Source of the DNA: an uncultured Clostridia bacterium
GTDB taxonomy: Bacteria > Bacillota > Clostridia > Christensenellales > Pumilibacteraceae
NCBI GenBank assembly: GCA_947066105.1
Contig: CAMSYM010000010.1
Location: 1 to 64,000 of the forward strand
Length of the DNA: 64,000 nucleotides
Reading direction: 5' to 3'
Part shown: in pieces, positions 17,309-26,394 of the stretch
How the letters are laid out: each line of letters starts with the position of its first letter
Numbering within the stretch: the stretch's first letter is position 1
Position numbers and translations under genes: made by a program
Notes under the pieces: model-generated
Databases searched by the model: none
What the model was told of the DNA's origin: nothing
The model's input: only the letters and a program-made list of their open reading frames with translations

Positions 17309-18061
17309 TCATCTTTTATGCTTTATCGTCGGCTCGATATCGTCGCGCACGCGCACGCCCGACAGCTTAGGAAAAACGACGCCGACGCTTTTGACCGCAC
17401 GGGCAAGCTCCGCAGGCACGACGAATTTTGATTTCGGATCGTTGACGTCGAAGTATTTGATGCGCCCGCCGCCTATCGAACCGTAAAGCGGCGTTTCGCC
17501 GTCGAATACTATCTTGCACTTATAACGCTTGCCGCTATGCGCGTACACGCCCGTAAACGTTTCGGTCTCGCCGCTTACGAAATGCCCGTCGACCCGCATG
17601 TCCGCAAAAAAATCGAACGCGTACTGCGAACAAGCAAGTTCGCGCAAGCGCATTACGTTGCCGCGCTCCGTTTCGATATGGTCCGTTCCGTCCGAAAACG
17701 CCGAACGCGTTTTGGACAGTATCTGATAACAATAGCGCTTGCCGTTGTCGATGCGCGTATACTGCACGACGCTCATCGGCGCGACGGTACGAAGCGCGAA
17801 GTTATACACGACCACCGCTATCATAAACACGACGCCCGTTACCGTAAGCGCGGTACCCGCCGTACCCTTGACGGTCATCGACGCAATAAGCCCCGCTACC
17901 GCCAAACCGCCGAATAAAAAATTGAGCGCGAGTTGCCACCATTTGGTGTTGAATATGTCCGTTCGCACAGACTTTATGCCAGCCGCGCGTTCTTTCAGTA
18001 TCCGCGCGTAGCCTTCGCGTTCGCCGTCCGAAACGCCGCTCGATCGGAGCTTATCGCTCAC
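17309..18061 (-). CDS. two-pass membrane protein, unknown function
   Basis: 250 aa. Two adjacent hydrophobic segments (~43-62 and ~68-88) follow a charged N terminus; the C-terminal ~160 residues are soluble and show no domain I recognise. The start is GTG at 18061, overlapping the purF stop by four bases (GTGA), so it is translated with PurF. The link to purine synthesis is probably positional only. The 95-bp gap after it shows nothing notable. Confidence 0.65.
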   Translation of the reverse strand: MSDKLRSSGVSDGEREGYARILKERAAGIKSVRTDIFNTKWWQLALNFLFGGLAVAGLIASMTVKGTAGTALTVTGVVFMIAVVVYNFALRTVAPMSVVQYTRIDNGKRYCYQILSKTRSAFSDGTDHIETERGNVMRLRELACSQYAFDFFADMRVDGHFVSGETETFTGVYAHSGKRYKCKIVFDGETPLYGSIGGGRIKYFDVNDPKSKFVVPAELARAVKSVGVVFPKLSGVRVRDDIEPTIKHKR

Positions 18062-19428
18062 TTGTTTTTACGCTCCGCCGCATCGGGATAATTGCCGGTA
18101 AAGCACGCGTCGCAATACCGCCCGCACAAGCCCACGCGATCGAAAGCCGTCATGGGCAGATATCCGAGCGAATCCGCGCCGATATCCGCGCATATCTCGT
18201 CGATAGTCATGCGCACCGCCGCAAGATATTTGCGATCGGGTATATCCGTGCCGTACGGACATGAATGTATAAAAGGCGGCGACGCTATGCGCATATGCAC
18301 CTTGCGCGCTCCGCCGTCCTTCATCAGTCTGATAAGATTGGCGCTCGTAGTTCCGCGCACTATCGAATCGTCGACAAGCACCACGTCCTTCCCGTCTATC
18401 GCGCCGCGCAACGCGTTCAGCTTGACCGACACCGCCTCGCGCCGCACTTCGTCCGTGCCCTTGATAAACGTTCTGCCGACATACGAATTTTTGACCAGCC
18501 CGTCGGCATACCGTATACCGCTCTCGTAAGCATAACCGAGCGCGAAATGCAAGCCCGAACTCGGCACGCCGACTACGACGTCCGCCTCGGCGGGACAAGC
18601 CTTGTAAAGCTCGCGCCCGATATCGATACGCGCCTGATAGACGCTCTTTCCGTCTATGTACGAATCGGGTCGCGCAAAATACACGTACTCGAAAATACAC
18701 TGCGCGGGCGTGACCTTGCCGACGTTGTCGTCGTAATGCGTGACGCCCGTTTCGTCGATCTTGACAAGCTCGCCGGGCTTGACGTCGCACACCGTGCGCG
18801 CACGGATAACGTCGAAAGCCGACGTTTCGGACGCAAAGAAATAACAGTTGCCGCGCTTGCCGAGCGACAACGGTTTAAACCCGTACCTGTCGCGAACGGC
18901 GATAAGCTTTTTGGGACTCATCAACACTATCGAGAACGAGCCTTGGAGCCGCGCGGCGGTCGCCGCCAACGCTTCCTCGGCGCTGTGCGTTTGCGTCCGT
19001 GCGACGGCGACCATATTCATCACCATTTCCGCATGGCTGGACGACTGAAAGATCGCGCCGCGGTGTTCGAGCTCGGAACGAAGCTCGTCGTAATTGGTTA
19101 TAGTGCCGTTCATGGCAATGGTCATGGACCCCTTGCAGTATCGCGAAACTATCGGCTGAATGCCGTCGTTTTCCTCGCCCGTATAGCCGTACAGCACGTG
19201 TCCCACGCCGATCTTGCCTTTTAACGTGCCGAGATTCTCCTTGGTAAAAACTTCGTTGACCAAGCCTTTGTTCTTTATGGTATAAAGCTTGACATAATCG
19301 TTTGTGACTATGCCACAACTCTCCTGACCGCGGTGCTGTAACGTATACAGTCCGTGATAAATATCGATGGCAACGTCGCCGCCGTCGAAATCGTATGCGC
19401 CCATAACGCCGCATTCTTCATGTAACAT
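18058..19428 (-). CDS. purF: amidophosphoribosyltransferase
   Basis: 456 aa. Starts MLHEECGVMG: Cys6 is the Ntn glutaminase nucleophile exposed after removal of a short propeptide. The PRPP loop VVLVDDSIVRGTTS lies near residue 345. Cysteines in AQCIFEY, SCPYGTD and CGRYCDAC match the 4Fe-4S ligands of the Bacillus-type enzyme. It commits PRPP to purine synthesis. GAGG before ATG 19428 fixes the start; an upstream extension to 19554 is not family-like. No other pur gene and no purine riboswitch is adjacent. Confidence 0.96.
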   Translation of the reverse strand: MLHEECGVMGAYDFDGGDVAIDIYHGLYTLQHRGQESCGIVTNDYVKLYTIKNKGLVNEVFTKENLGTLKGKIGVGHVLYGYTGEENDGIQPIVSRYCKGSMTIAMNGTITNYDELRSELEHRGAIFQSSSHAEMVMNMVAVARTQTHSAEEALAATAARLQGSFSIVLMSPKKLIAVRDRYGFKPLSLGKRGNCYFFASETSAFDVIRARTVCDVKPGELVKIDETGVTHYDDNVGKVTPAQCIFEYVYFARPDSYIDGKSVYQARIDIGRELYKACPAEADVVVGVPSSGLHFALGYAYESGIRYADGLVKNSYVGRTFIKGTDEVRREAVSVKLNALRGAIDGKDVVLVDDSIVRGTTSANLIRLMKDGGARKVHMRIASPPFIHSCPYGTDIPDRKYLAAVRMTIDEICADIGADSLGYLPMTAFDRVGLCGRYCDACFTGNYPDAAERKNK

Positions 19429-19557
19429 ATGTTTGTCCTCGTAGTTGGATTCGTATATATGATACCACAAACCGTTGCATTTTGGCAAGCAAACAAAAGG
19501 AACGCTGCCGTAAAAACACGACACGTCGCTAAAACGATTAGGACAAACGAGCATTTA

Positions 19558-19585
19558 TATATGCTCGACGCAAATCAAGCATATA
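19558..19585. repeat. inverted repeat upstream of purF
   Basis: TATATGCT (19558-19565) and AGCATATA (19578-19585) separated by 12 bp, between purF and the tRNA-Val promoter. Possible operator; no known regulator consensus matched. Confidence 0.35.
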
Positions 19586-19607
19586 CGCTCCAACACGCGC
19601 ATTTCGC

Positions 19608-19636
19608 TTGACACGAACGCAATATCATGATAAAAT
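19608..19636 (+). promoter_or_regulatory. promoter of tRNA-Val
   Basis: TTGACA (19608-19613), 17-bp spacer, TAAAAT (19631-19636). Confidence 0.85.
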
Positions 19637-19673
19637 GTTTTACACACGGCGTTTAAACTCGTCGTGTCCATAC

Positions 19674-19748
19674 GGGCAATTAACTCAGCGGGAGAGTGCT
19701 ACCTTCACATGGTAGAAGTCACAGGTTCGAACCCTGTATTGCCCACCA
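19674..19748 (+). tRNA. tRNA-Val (anticodon CAC)
   Basis: Acceptor GGGCAAT/ATTGCCC, anticodon stem CTACC/GGTAG around TTCACAT (anticodon CAC), T arm ACAGG-TTCGAAC-CCTGT, and an encoded CCA. Confidence 0.96.
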
Positions 19749-19783
19749 CGACAATGGCCGCCTGCGAGCGGCTTTTGTCGTGG
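19746..19783 (+). terminator. terminator after tRNA-Val
   Basis: GCCGC-ctgcga-GCGGC followed by TTTT, nested in a longer repeat CCACGACAA/TTGTCGTGG that includes the tRNA CCA end. Confidence 0.7.
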
Positions 19784-20084
19784 TGTATAATCGGTGTGAG
19801 TAGCGCGGCACAGTAAAGTCTTATTATTACCATACCTGTAATAATGTACAATCGCAAGATATTGCCGCAAAACTTTTTGCCGCGCCGTTCGCTATGCGCT
19901 TGGCTTGCGCCAAAGCCCGTGCGCGATTTCAGCGCACGACTCTGTATTGCCTACCACGTTCGTATAGTTCGGACTTTTTTATGCTCATTTATTCAAGTTC
20001 CCGCCACAGTGCCATAAGCCGGATGATTTGTCTGACATTTGTTTCCAATTCGCTGTTTATGGGCAATGCTTTTGTATATTTTCG
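19784..20084. other. intergenic region with tRNA-Val 3' remnant
   Basis: No convincing gene. It holds a small inverted repeat around 19820-19850 (TTATTA/TAATAA), hairpins near 19895-19940, and at 19942-19958 a copy of the tRNA-Val 3' end. Confidence 0.5.
19942..19958 (+). repeat. degenerate copy of tRNA-Val 3' end
   Basis: CTGTATTGCCTACCACG matches tRNA-Val positions 19734-19750 at 16 of 17 bases, including CCA and two following bases. Same orientation, 208 bp apart; typical of an old attachment-site direct repeat. Confidence 0.6.
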
Positions 20085-20093
20085 TGCTATAAT
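20085..20093 (+). promoter_or_regulatory. extended -10 promoter of XRE regulator
   Basis: TGCTATAAT (extended -10) without a good -35 box. Confidence 0.65.
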
Positions 20094-20122
20094 AGTGCTA
20101 TCGAATGAAAGGAGCATTGTCT

Positions 20123-20728
20123 ATGGATATGCAGAAAATCGGATATTTTTTAGCCGAACTCAGAAAAGAGAAAAATCTCACGCAAGACGAGCTGGGTGAG
20201 CAAATAGGCGTTACGAATAAAACCGTGTCGCGTTGGGAAAACGGCAACTATTTGCCGCCCGTCGAAATATTGCAAATTTTAAGCAATTTGTATAATGTGA
20301 GTATTAACGAACTGCTTTCGGGCGAAAGGTTGAGCGACGAACGCTACAAAGAACATGCGGAAGAATATATAACCGTCGATTTGATCAAAAAGAATAAAAC
20401 AGCAAAAAAGTATTTGGCGGCTTCTGTTATCGTGGCTTTGATAACGACACTTGCCGCACTTTCGATTATTATTTCGAGCGCGTTGCTTGCCGCACCTGTT
20501 TGGCTGAGAATTATTTGTATCGTATTTTCTATCGTGATTGTTGTCGCGGGTATAGGCGTTTGTTGCGCTTTAACAGTGGACGCAGGTGTTTACGAATGCC
20601 CAAATTGCGGCGAGAAATTCGTGCCGTCAATGAAAGATTTTATCGGCGGTATGCATACGCTTACAAAAAGAAAATTAAAGTGTCCAAAATGCGGGAAAAA
20701 GAGTTTTTGTAAAAAAAGATTAAGTTAA
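20123..20728 (+). CDS. XRE regulator with two TM segments and zinc ribbon
   Basis: 201 aa. HTH_3 domain ~5-62 (LTQDELGEQIGVTNKTVSRWENG), linker, two hydrophobic segments (~100-118 and ~128-150), then a zinc ribbon CPNC...CPKC near 160-195. Membrane-anchored XRE proteins of this type are common in Firmicutes. AAAGGAG eight bases before ATG 20123 sets the start. No adjacent co-transcribed partner; the target is unknown. Base composition is more AT-rich than the neighbours, and it follows the tRNA-Val remnant, so transfer is possible. Confidence 0.85.
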   Translation: MDMQKIGYFLAELRKEKNLTQDELGEQIGVTNKTVSRWENGNYLPPVEILQILSNLYNVSINELLSGERLSDERYKEHAEEYITVDLIKKNKTAKKYLAASVIVALITTLAALSIIISSALLAAPVWLRIICIVFSIVIVVAGIGVCCALTVDAGVYECPNCGEKFVPSMKDFIGGMHTLTKRKLKCPKCGKKSFCKKRLS

Positions 20729-20768
20729 TAATTAGTTTTACGTTACAACTGCTCCACCAAACGGTAAC

Positions 20769-20813
20769 TATCCGAACCTTTGTGTTTGTATACATAGCGT
20801 TCGGATATTTTTT
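20769..20813 (+). terminator. terminator of XRE gene
   Basis: TATCCGAA (20769-20776) pairs with TTCGGATA (20800-20807), then TTTTTTATTT. Confidence 0.75.
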
Positions 20814-20824
20814 ATTTAAAATAA

Positions 20825-20855
20825 AACGATCCGAATATATTATGCTCGGATCGTT
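20825..20855 (-). terminator. terminator of GH43 gene
   Basis: AACGATCCGA pairs with TCGGATCGTT; on the minus strand it is followed by TTTTATTTT. Confidence 0.8.
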
Positions 20856-20893
20856 CTTTATATCGAATATAATTTCGTGAACTTGTTTTAAGG

Positions 20894-22327
20894 TCAGTCA
20901 AACGCTATCGAAATGAAATCGGGTCTGCCTTTACCGTCAAAAGTAAAATACAGCGGTTTTACGCCGTCGGCTATATCGAGCGTATCGGTAAACGTTTTTG
21001 TTTCGCCATTTTTGCAAGACACGGGAATAATGCTTACCGTATTTCCGTCAAGCCCGTCCTTGACAGTCATCTTTCCGTACGCTTTGCCGCGCAACGTCAC
21101 GGATATGCGCGTGTTCCCGTCGAACGCGAAATACTTAAAGCCCGCAGTCGCGCCGTCGCAAAAATTGGCTATGTATTGATCGCCGTTATCTTCTCTGTCT
21201 TCTCCGCTTTGCGTAAAGTACGGGTGAACGCCCGCCGCCGTTTTCATGGTATAAAACTTAACGCCTTTTTTGGAAAACAGGTTGCATGCGATACGCGCTT
21301 CGTACTCGCCCTTCGCTTCGAGCGGACCGCCGTTAAGCCCGCACGACGTTATTTCCGCCTGAACGAACTTGCCGTCGTCCGTCATCGTTATCTCTTCGGC
21401 GCACGCTTGACGCGAATGGCAATGCCTGTTGGTTTGGCGATGGTAGAACACATAATACTTGTCGCCAATTTTTTCCACACTGCCGTGCGTATTGCCCAAA
21501 TAATTGAGCGGTTTTTCGGAAAGACCGACGTCGCCTATACTGACAAGCGCTCCGCCGTACTCGAAGTCGCCGAGCGGACTGTCGCCCACAGCATAGCACA
21601 ACTCGTGACCGTTGACAGACGAATAGATAAAGTAATACTTTCCGCCGAACTTACGCATGCTCGACGCCTCGAAAAACTCGTGACCTTCGTAGCCCGTTCC
21701 CTTGGAGCAATGCACCGACTTGGCAATGCGCTTTAACGGAAGCTTTACGGTGAGCATATCGTCTTCAAGCTCCGCGCCCATTGCGCCGTTGGTATTCGGC
21801 GAGCGCATGCCCGTAAAAATATTCGCGCCCTTCGGCGAAAAACCCGTATACAAATACACCTTGCCGTCGTCGTCGCGGAACACGCCCGGATCGAACTGCC
21901 AAATATCTTTTTCGCTGTTACGACCGAGCAGCTTGCCGTTCGGATACTTGACACGCCCCAAATATTCGTACTTTCCGGCGGGCGTATCGCATACGGCTAC
22001 GCCGATAGTACCGTGATTGCCCATAAAATAATACAGGTAATACCTTCCGTCATTGCCCCGAACTACGTCGGGCGCGTACATCTGTTTGAGCAAGCATTTG
22101 ATCTTGGTCGGATCGTCGCGCTTGCGCCAGATCACTCCTTCGTACCGCCACGATCTGAGATCGTCCACAGGCGCAGACCAACAAACATAATCGTTCATGC
22201 AAAAAAATCTGCCGTTGAACTTGTCGTGCGAACCGTATATATACACTCGATCGCCGAATACGTGCGGCTCGCCGTCGGGGATATACTCATAGCTCGGTAA
22301 ATACGGGTTTACCGCTTGATTTTTCAT
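20894..22327 (-). CDS. GH43 family glycoside hydrolase (xylosidase/arabinofuranosidase-like)
   Basis: 477 aa, no signal peptide, so intracellular and acting on imported oligosaccharides. Five-bladed propeller ~1-330: early Asp region YIPDGEPHVF, QMYAPDVV near 83 and EGHEFFEASSMRK near 215 with the general acid Glu. The C-terminal ~130 residues look like a beta-sandwich carbohydrate-binding module. GH43 enzymes release xylose or arabinose from xylan pieces. Start 22327 lies after GGTGAG. Proximity to xylA/xylB and a shared operator-like sequence support a xylan role. Confidence 0.87.
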   Translation of the reverse strand: MKNQAVNPYLPSYEYIPDGEPHVFGDRVYIYGSHDKFNGRFFCMNDYVCWSAPVDDLRSWRYEGVIWRKRDDPTKIKCLLKQMYAPDVVRGNDGRYYLYYFMGNHGTIGVAVCDTPAGKYEYLGRVKYPNGKLLGRNSEKDIWQFDPGVFRDDDGKVYLYTGFSPKGANIFTGMRSPNTNGAMGAELEDDMLTVKLPLKRIAKSVHCSKGTGYEGHEFFEASSMRKFGGKYYFIYSSVNGHELCYAVGDSPLGDFEYGGALVSIGDVGLSEKPLNYLGNTHGSVEKIGDKYYVFYHRQTNRHCHSRQACAEEITMTDDGKFVQAEITSCGLNGGPLEAKGEYEARIACNLFSKKGVKFYTMKTAAGVHPYFTQSGEDREDNGDQYIANFCDGATAGFKYFAFDGNTRISVTLRGKAYGKMTVKDGLDGNTVSIIPVSCKNGETKTFTDTLDIADGVKPLYFTFDGKGRPDFISIAFD

Positions 22328-22367
22328 TTTCTCACCGTCCTCCGTCGATATTAATATATTGATTTCC

Positions 22368-22396
22368 ACTATACAACCATTTTTAACAGTTGTCTA
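22368..22396 (-). promoter_or_regulatory. promoter of GH43 gene
   Basis: Minus strand TAGACA (22391-22396), 17-bp spacer, TATAGT (22368-22373). Confidence 0.65.
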
Positions 22397-22422
22397 TACT
22401 TTTTGACAAACAAGGAACAATA

Positions 22423-22446
22423 TTACCCAAAACAAACACGAATTTA
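22423..22446 (+). promoter_or_regulatory. putative operator, GH43 side
   Basis: TTACCCAAAAcaaACACgAA followed by TTTAC, about 70 bp upstream of the GH43 transcript start. A similar site lies upstream of xylA at 23413-23435. Confidence 0.45.
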
Positions 22447-22460
22447 CGGGCGGAGAAATA

Positions 22461-23291
22461 TCACGCGTTGCGTTTGCGGTATTCCGACGGCGAGCATCCC
22501 GTCAGCTTGCGGAATACCTTACAAAAATAATTATAATCGGAAAAACCCGTTTTTTCCGCCGTTTCGGCTATCGCATGCCCTTGTATCAAAAGCTCTTTGG
22601 CGCATTCTATCCGACAATAGTTGACGTATTGCATTATGCCCATGCCGAACGTCTTGACCGATATCTGATACAGGTTCGACCGCGAGCAGTGCATATATTT
22701 GCATATCATGTCGCTCGTGATCGGCTCGGAAATATTGCGTTTGACGTACTGTTCGAGATTGGCGGACACGTCGTCGTTCTTCCATCTGACGAGATTGCTT
22801 ATGTATGCGTACGACGCCACCGCATCCAAAAGCCGCACCGCCGCATTTATCTGTTCGGCGGTACGCGGACCTATATCCTTTATGGCGACAGCGCTCACAG
22901 CTTTGTCTATGCCGTATTCGGCGGCGCGCTCGCACGCGATCTCCGCCGCGTCGGGAACTTCGGACGGCAACATATGCGCAAGAATGGCATAGCCCAACAC
23001 CCCGCCCGAAAGCTGTATCGGCGTTATCGCTTCCGTTATTCCCGCATGACATGTATAAATATGCGGCTTGCGCAACGATTTGGCGCGTTCGCACGCTTTA
23101 CGGTCGCACTTCCTGCACGCGCACAGCCCGTCCGGCGTTTCGCGTATCAATTTACAAAAAGCCGGCGACGTTTTGGGATACTCGGTGACCACGTTGAACT
23201 CGTCGTCGAATATGGAAATGCGTATTCCCACCGCCGTGTAAAAATCCTTTAATAAAATATCGAGATTGTGTATATCGAAATAACTTATCAT
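22461..23291 (-). CDS. PocR-type sensor AraC regulator of xylose genes
   Basis: 276 aa. N-terminal ~1-165 is a PocR-like sensor with a conserved Cys cluster (CKLIRETPDGLCACRKCDRKAC). C-terminal ~175-276 holds two AraC helix-turn-helix motifs ending GFSDYNYFCKVFRKLTGCSP and EYRKR. It lies between GH43 and xylA, transcribed away from xylA, so it likely activates both. Start 23291 has GAGG nine bases upstream; a longer frame to 23345 is unlikely because the promoter -10 box overlaps it. Confidence 0.88.
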   Translation of the reverse strand: MISYFDIHNLDILLKDFYTAVGIRISIFDDEFNVVTEYPKTSPAFCKLIRETPDGLCACRKCDRKACERAKSLRKPHIYTCHAGITEAITPIQLSGGVLGYAILAHMLPSEVPDAAEIACERAAEYGIDKAVSAVAIKDIGPRTAEQINAAVRLLDAVASYAYISNLVRWKNDDVSANLEQYVKRNISEPITSDMICKYMHCSRSNLYQISVKTFGMGIMQYVNYCRIECAKELLIQGHAIAETAEKTGFSDYNYFCKVFRKLTGCSPSEYRKRNA

Positions 23292-23335
23292 TTTTCCGAC
23301 CTCATTTGCCATTGAAGTAAAAGAACTATATTTCA

Positions 23336-23364
23336 AGTATACCATGCGCCTATCGATATGTCAA
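23336..23364 (-). promoter_or_regulatory. promoter of AraC regulator
   Basis: Minus strand TTGACA (23359-23364), 17-bp spacer, TATACT (23336-23341). Confidence 0.8.
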
Positions 23365-23412
23365 TACGTTCGGATAAAAAATACACTACAATTTTCCAAC
23401 ATTAAAACAAAT

Positions 23413-23435
23413 TTACCCAAAAATGACACAATTAC
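23413..23435 (+). promoter_or_regulatory. putative operator, xylA side
   Basis: TTACCCAAAAatgACACaAT followed by TAC, about 50 bp upstream of the likely xylA transcript start; shares CCCAAAA-N3-ACAC-N-A-N-T with the GH43 site. Confidence 0.45.
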
Positions 23436-23461
23436 ATCTATCGAAAATTACACGTATGTTT

Positions 23462-23467
23462 TATACT
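23462..23467 (+). promoter_or_regulatory. -10 box of xylA
   Basis: TATACT with no good -35 box, consistent with an activator-dependent promoter. Confidence 0.4.
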
Positions 23468-23506
23468 TTCAGTAAGTGTAACTGACACGTTTACTGGGAG
23501 GCAAAA

Positions 23507-24826
23507 ATGAAAGAAATATTCGGGGAAATACCCGCTGTCAAATACGAAGGCGCAAAAAGCGCCAACCCTTATGCGTTTAAATTTTACGACGCAGAGCGAG
23601 TTATACTCGGCAAAAAAATGAAAGAACACTTGCCGTTCGCCATGGCGTGGTGGCACAATCTTTGCGCCGACGGGAAAGACATGTTCGGCAACGGCACCGC
23701 CGATAAATCGTTCGGCGCGAAAGTCGGAACTATCGAGCATGCGAAAGCCAAGGTGGACGCAGGCTTCGAGTTCATGCAAAAACTGGGCATCGAGTATTTT
23801 TGCTGGCACGACGTCGACATCGTTCCCGAAGCGGCAGACATAAACGAAACCGACCGCATACTGGACGAAGTGTCCGATTACATACTTCAAAAAATGAAAG
23901 CCACGGGCATCAAATGCCTGTGGGGCACAGCCAATATGTTCAGCAATCCGCGGTATATGAACGGCGCGGGTTCGACTAACAGCCTTGACGTATACTGCTT
24001 TGCGGCGGCGCAGGTCAAAAAGGCGCTCGAAATAACGGTCAAGCTGGGCGGCAAAGGCTATGTGTTTTGGGGCGGACGCGAAGGCTACGAAACGCTGTGG
24101 AACACCGACGTAGCGTTCGAGCAAGAGAATATAGCCAATCTTATGCGCATGGCGGTAGAGTACGGCAGAAGCATCGGCTTTAAAGGCGACTTCTATATAG
24201 AACCCAAGCCGAAGGAGCCTATGAAGCATCAATACGATTTCGATGCGGCGACGGCGATAGGATTTTTGAAGGCGCACGGACTGGATAAGGATTTTAAACT
24301 CAATATCGAAGCCAATCACGCGACGCTCGCGGGACACACGTTCCGTCACGAATTGCGCATATCGGCAGTCAACGGCATGCTCGGCTCGATAGACGCCAAC
24401 CAAGGCGACTTCCTGTTGGGTTGGGATACCGACGAATTCCCATACGACGTGTATACCGCCACGGAATGCATGCTCGAAGTACTCAAAGCGGGCGGCGTTA
24501 CCGGCGGATTCAACTTCGACGCAAAGACCCGCCGTCCGTCCAACACGCATGCAGACATGTTCAAAGCGTACATACTCGGTATGGACACGTTCGCGCTCGG
24601 CTTGATAAAAGCCGCCGCTATCATAGAAGACGGACGCGTAGACCAATTCATAAAAACGCGTTACGCAAGCTTTAACGGCTCGCCGCTCGGAAAAAAGGTG
24701 CTCGATAAAAAATCGACGCTCGCGGAACTCGCAGAACGCGCGCATAAGCTGGGCGCGCCTGCCCTGCCCGACAGCGGCGAACAGGAATACCTGCAATCGG
24801 TCGTCAACCAAATACTTTTCGGATAA
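23507..24826 (+). CDS. xylA: xylose isomerase
   Basis: 439 aa, the class II length. Active-site landmarks are present: FCWHDVDI near 103 (catalytic His/Asp), [10 protein letters not shown] near 185 (metal Glu nearby), IEPKPKEP near 234, [14 protein letters not shown] near 268 and the DANQGD loop near 306. Converts D-xylose to D-xylulose with two divalent metals. GGGAGG precedes the ATG. First gene of the xylose block, ending at a terminator before xylB. Confidence 0.97.
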   Translation: MKEIFGEIPAVKYEGAKSANPYAFKFYDAERVILGKKMKEHLPFAMAWWHNLCADGKDMFGNGTADKSFGAKVGTIEHAKAKVDAGFEFMQKLGIEYFCWHDVDIVPEAADINETDRILDEVSDYILQKMKATGIKCLWGTANMFSNPRYMNGAGSTNSLDVYCFAAAQVKKALEITVKLGGKGYVFWGGREGYETLWNTDVAFEQENIANLMRMAVEYGRSIGFKGDFYIEPKPKEPMKHQYDFDAATAIGFLKAHGLDKDFKLNIEANHATLAGHTFRHELRISAVNGMLGSIDANQGDFLLGWDTDEFPYDVYTATECMLEVLKAGGVTGGFNFDAKTRRPSNTHADMFKAYILGMDTFALGLIKAAAIIEDGRVDQFIKTRYASFNGSPLGKKVLDKKSTLAELAERAHKLGAPALPDSGEQEYLQSVVNQILFG

Positions 24827-24842
24827 GCTTGGATAATTTTTT

Positions 24843-24880
24843 AAAGCGCAGTCGCACTTCCGATACGCGACTGCGCTTTT
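24843..24880 (+). terminator. terminator between xylA and xylB
   Basis: AAAGCGCAGTCGC pairs with GCGACTGCGCTTT, followed by TTTT. It should lower xylB/tkt expression relative to xylA. Confidence 0.85.
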
Positions 24881-24912
24881 TGATATAAAACATCTATAAG
24901 GACAAATCGGTC

Positions 24913-26394
24913 ATGAATACTTTTATTGGCGTAGATCTCGGCACGTCGTCGGTCAAGCTGTTGCTTGTAAGCGAAGACGGTTCGATATTGAACACGGTAA
25001 CTCAAACGTACAAAGTATCGTACCCGCACGACGGATGGAGCGAACAAAATCCCGAAGATTGGTATTCGGGCGTGATCGGCGGGATAATACGACTGCTTAT
25101 CGACCAAGACAAAACAAAAGTCAAAGGCATAGGCGTCGGCGGACAAATGCACGGACTTGTGGTGCTTGACAAAGACGACAAGGTAATACGCCCGTGCATA
25201 CTTTGGAACGACGGGCGCACGCAAGCCGAAACCGATTTTCTCAATAACGAAATCGGAAAAAGCAAGCTGTCGGATATGACCGCCAACATTGCGTTCGCGG
25301 GGTTTACCGCGCCGAAAATTCTGTGGTTAAAGCACAACGAACCGCAAAATTTCAAACGCATAGCCAAAATAATGTTGCCTAAGGATTACATAGTATACAG
25401 GCTGTGCGGCGGTTTTGCCACCGACTATTCCGACGCGAGCGGAACGCTTTTGCTCGACGTCAAAAACAAACGGTGGAGCGACGACATGTGCGAGATCTGC
25501 GGAGTCGACGCTCGTACGCTTCCCCGATTATACGAGTCGTACGACGCGGTCGGCGCGCTCGTTTCCGACGTAGCCAAACAGTTACAGCTCGGCACGGACA
25601 CCGTCGTGTGTGCGGGCGCGGGCGACAATGCGGCGGCGGCGGTCGGCACGGGAACTATCGGCAACGGCGATTGCAACATTTCGCTCGGTACGAGCGGCAC
25701 GGTATTTATCGCGCGCGACGAGTTCTCGGTAGACCGCAACAACGCACTGCATTCTTTTGCGCATGCAAGCGGCGGATATCACCTTATGGGCTGTATTCTG
25801 TCGGCGGCGAGTTGTAACGCGTGGTGGATGGACAATGTTTTGAAAACGACCGATTTTTCCGCCGAACAACGCGGCGCGGACGAAATTCGCGGCACGCTCG
25901 ATCTGTTTTTTATGCCCTATCTCATGGGCGAACGCAGTCCGCACAACGACGTGGACGCGCGCGGCGCGTTTATCGGTCTGCGCCCGACGTCTACACGGCG
26001 CGATATGACTCTTGCCGTAATGGAAGGCGTGGCGTACGCACTGCGCGACTGCGTAGACGTTGCCAAATCGTGCGATACGCCCGTGACCAAAACGCGACTT
26101 TGCGGCGGCGGCGCGAAAAGCGCGCTGTGGCGTAAGATAATCGCCGACGTGATGAACGTTCCCGTGGAGATCCCCGCCATCGGCGAAGGTCCCGCGTACG
26201 GCGGCGCAATGCTTGCGATGGTAGCGTACGGAAAATATCCATCCGTCAAAGACGCCGCAGACGATCTCGTAAAAATTTCGCATACCGTGTATCCCGATCC
26301 GCAAAAAGCGGCGGCATACGAAAAACGCTACAACATATTCAAACAACTTTACCCCGCTTTAAAAAGCGTGTATAAAAACATTTCGGAGTTATAA
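24913..26394 (+). CDS. xylB: xylulokinase
   Basis: 493 aa FGGY kinase. ATP/phosphate motif IGVDLGTSSVKL at the N terminus, sugar-site GVGGQMHG near 77, CAGAGDNAAAAVG near 235 with the catalytic Asp, and LCGGGAKSALWRKI near 395. Phosphorylates xylulose to xylulose 5-phosphate, the substrate of the overlapping transketolase. No separate promoter is obvious after the xylA terminator, so readthrough is likely. Its stop overlaps the tkt ATG by one base. Confidence 0.95.
   Translation: MNTFIGVDLGTSSVKLLLVSEDGSILNTVTQTYKVSYPHDGWSEQNPEDWYSGVIGGIIRLLIDQDKTKVKGIGVGGQMHGLVVLDKDDKVIRPCILWNDGRTQAETDFLNNEIGKSKLSDMTANIAFAGFTAPKILWLKHNEPQNFKRIAKIMLPKDYIVYRLCGGFATDYSDASGTLLLDVKNKRWSDDMCEICGVDARTLPRLYESYDAVGALVSDVAKQLQLGTDTVVCAGAGDNAAAAVGTGTIGNGDCNISLGTSGTVFIARDEFSVDRNNALHSFAHASGGYHLMGCILSAASCNAWWMDNVLKTTDFSAEQRGADEIRGTLDLFFMPYLMGERSPHNDVDARGAFIGLRPTSTRRDMTLAVMEGVAYALRDCVDVAKSCDTPVTKTRLCGGGAKSALWRKIIADVMNVPVEIPAIGEGPAYGGAMLAMVAYGKYPSVKDAADDLVKISHTVYPDPQKAAAYEKRYNIFKQLYPALKSVYKNISEL

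Noticed and set aside
19429..19611. Purine riboswitch upstream of purF
   Set aside because: No three-way junction core or conserved loops; only an inverted repeat is visible.
23438..24811. 457-aa open frame antisense to xylA
   Set aside because: Shadow of a strongly conserved gene; composition is not protein-like.
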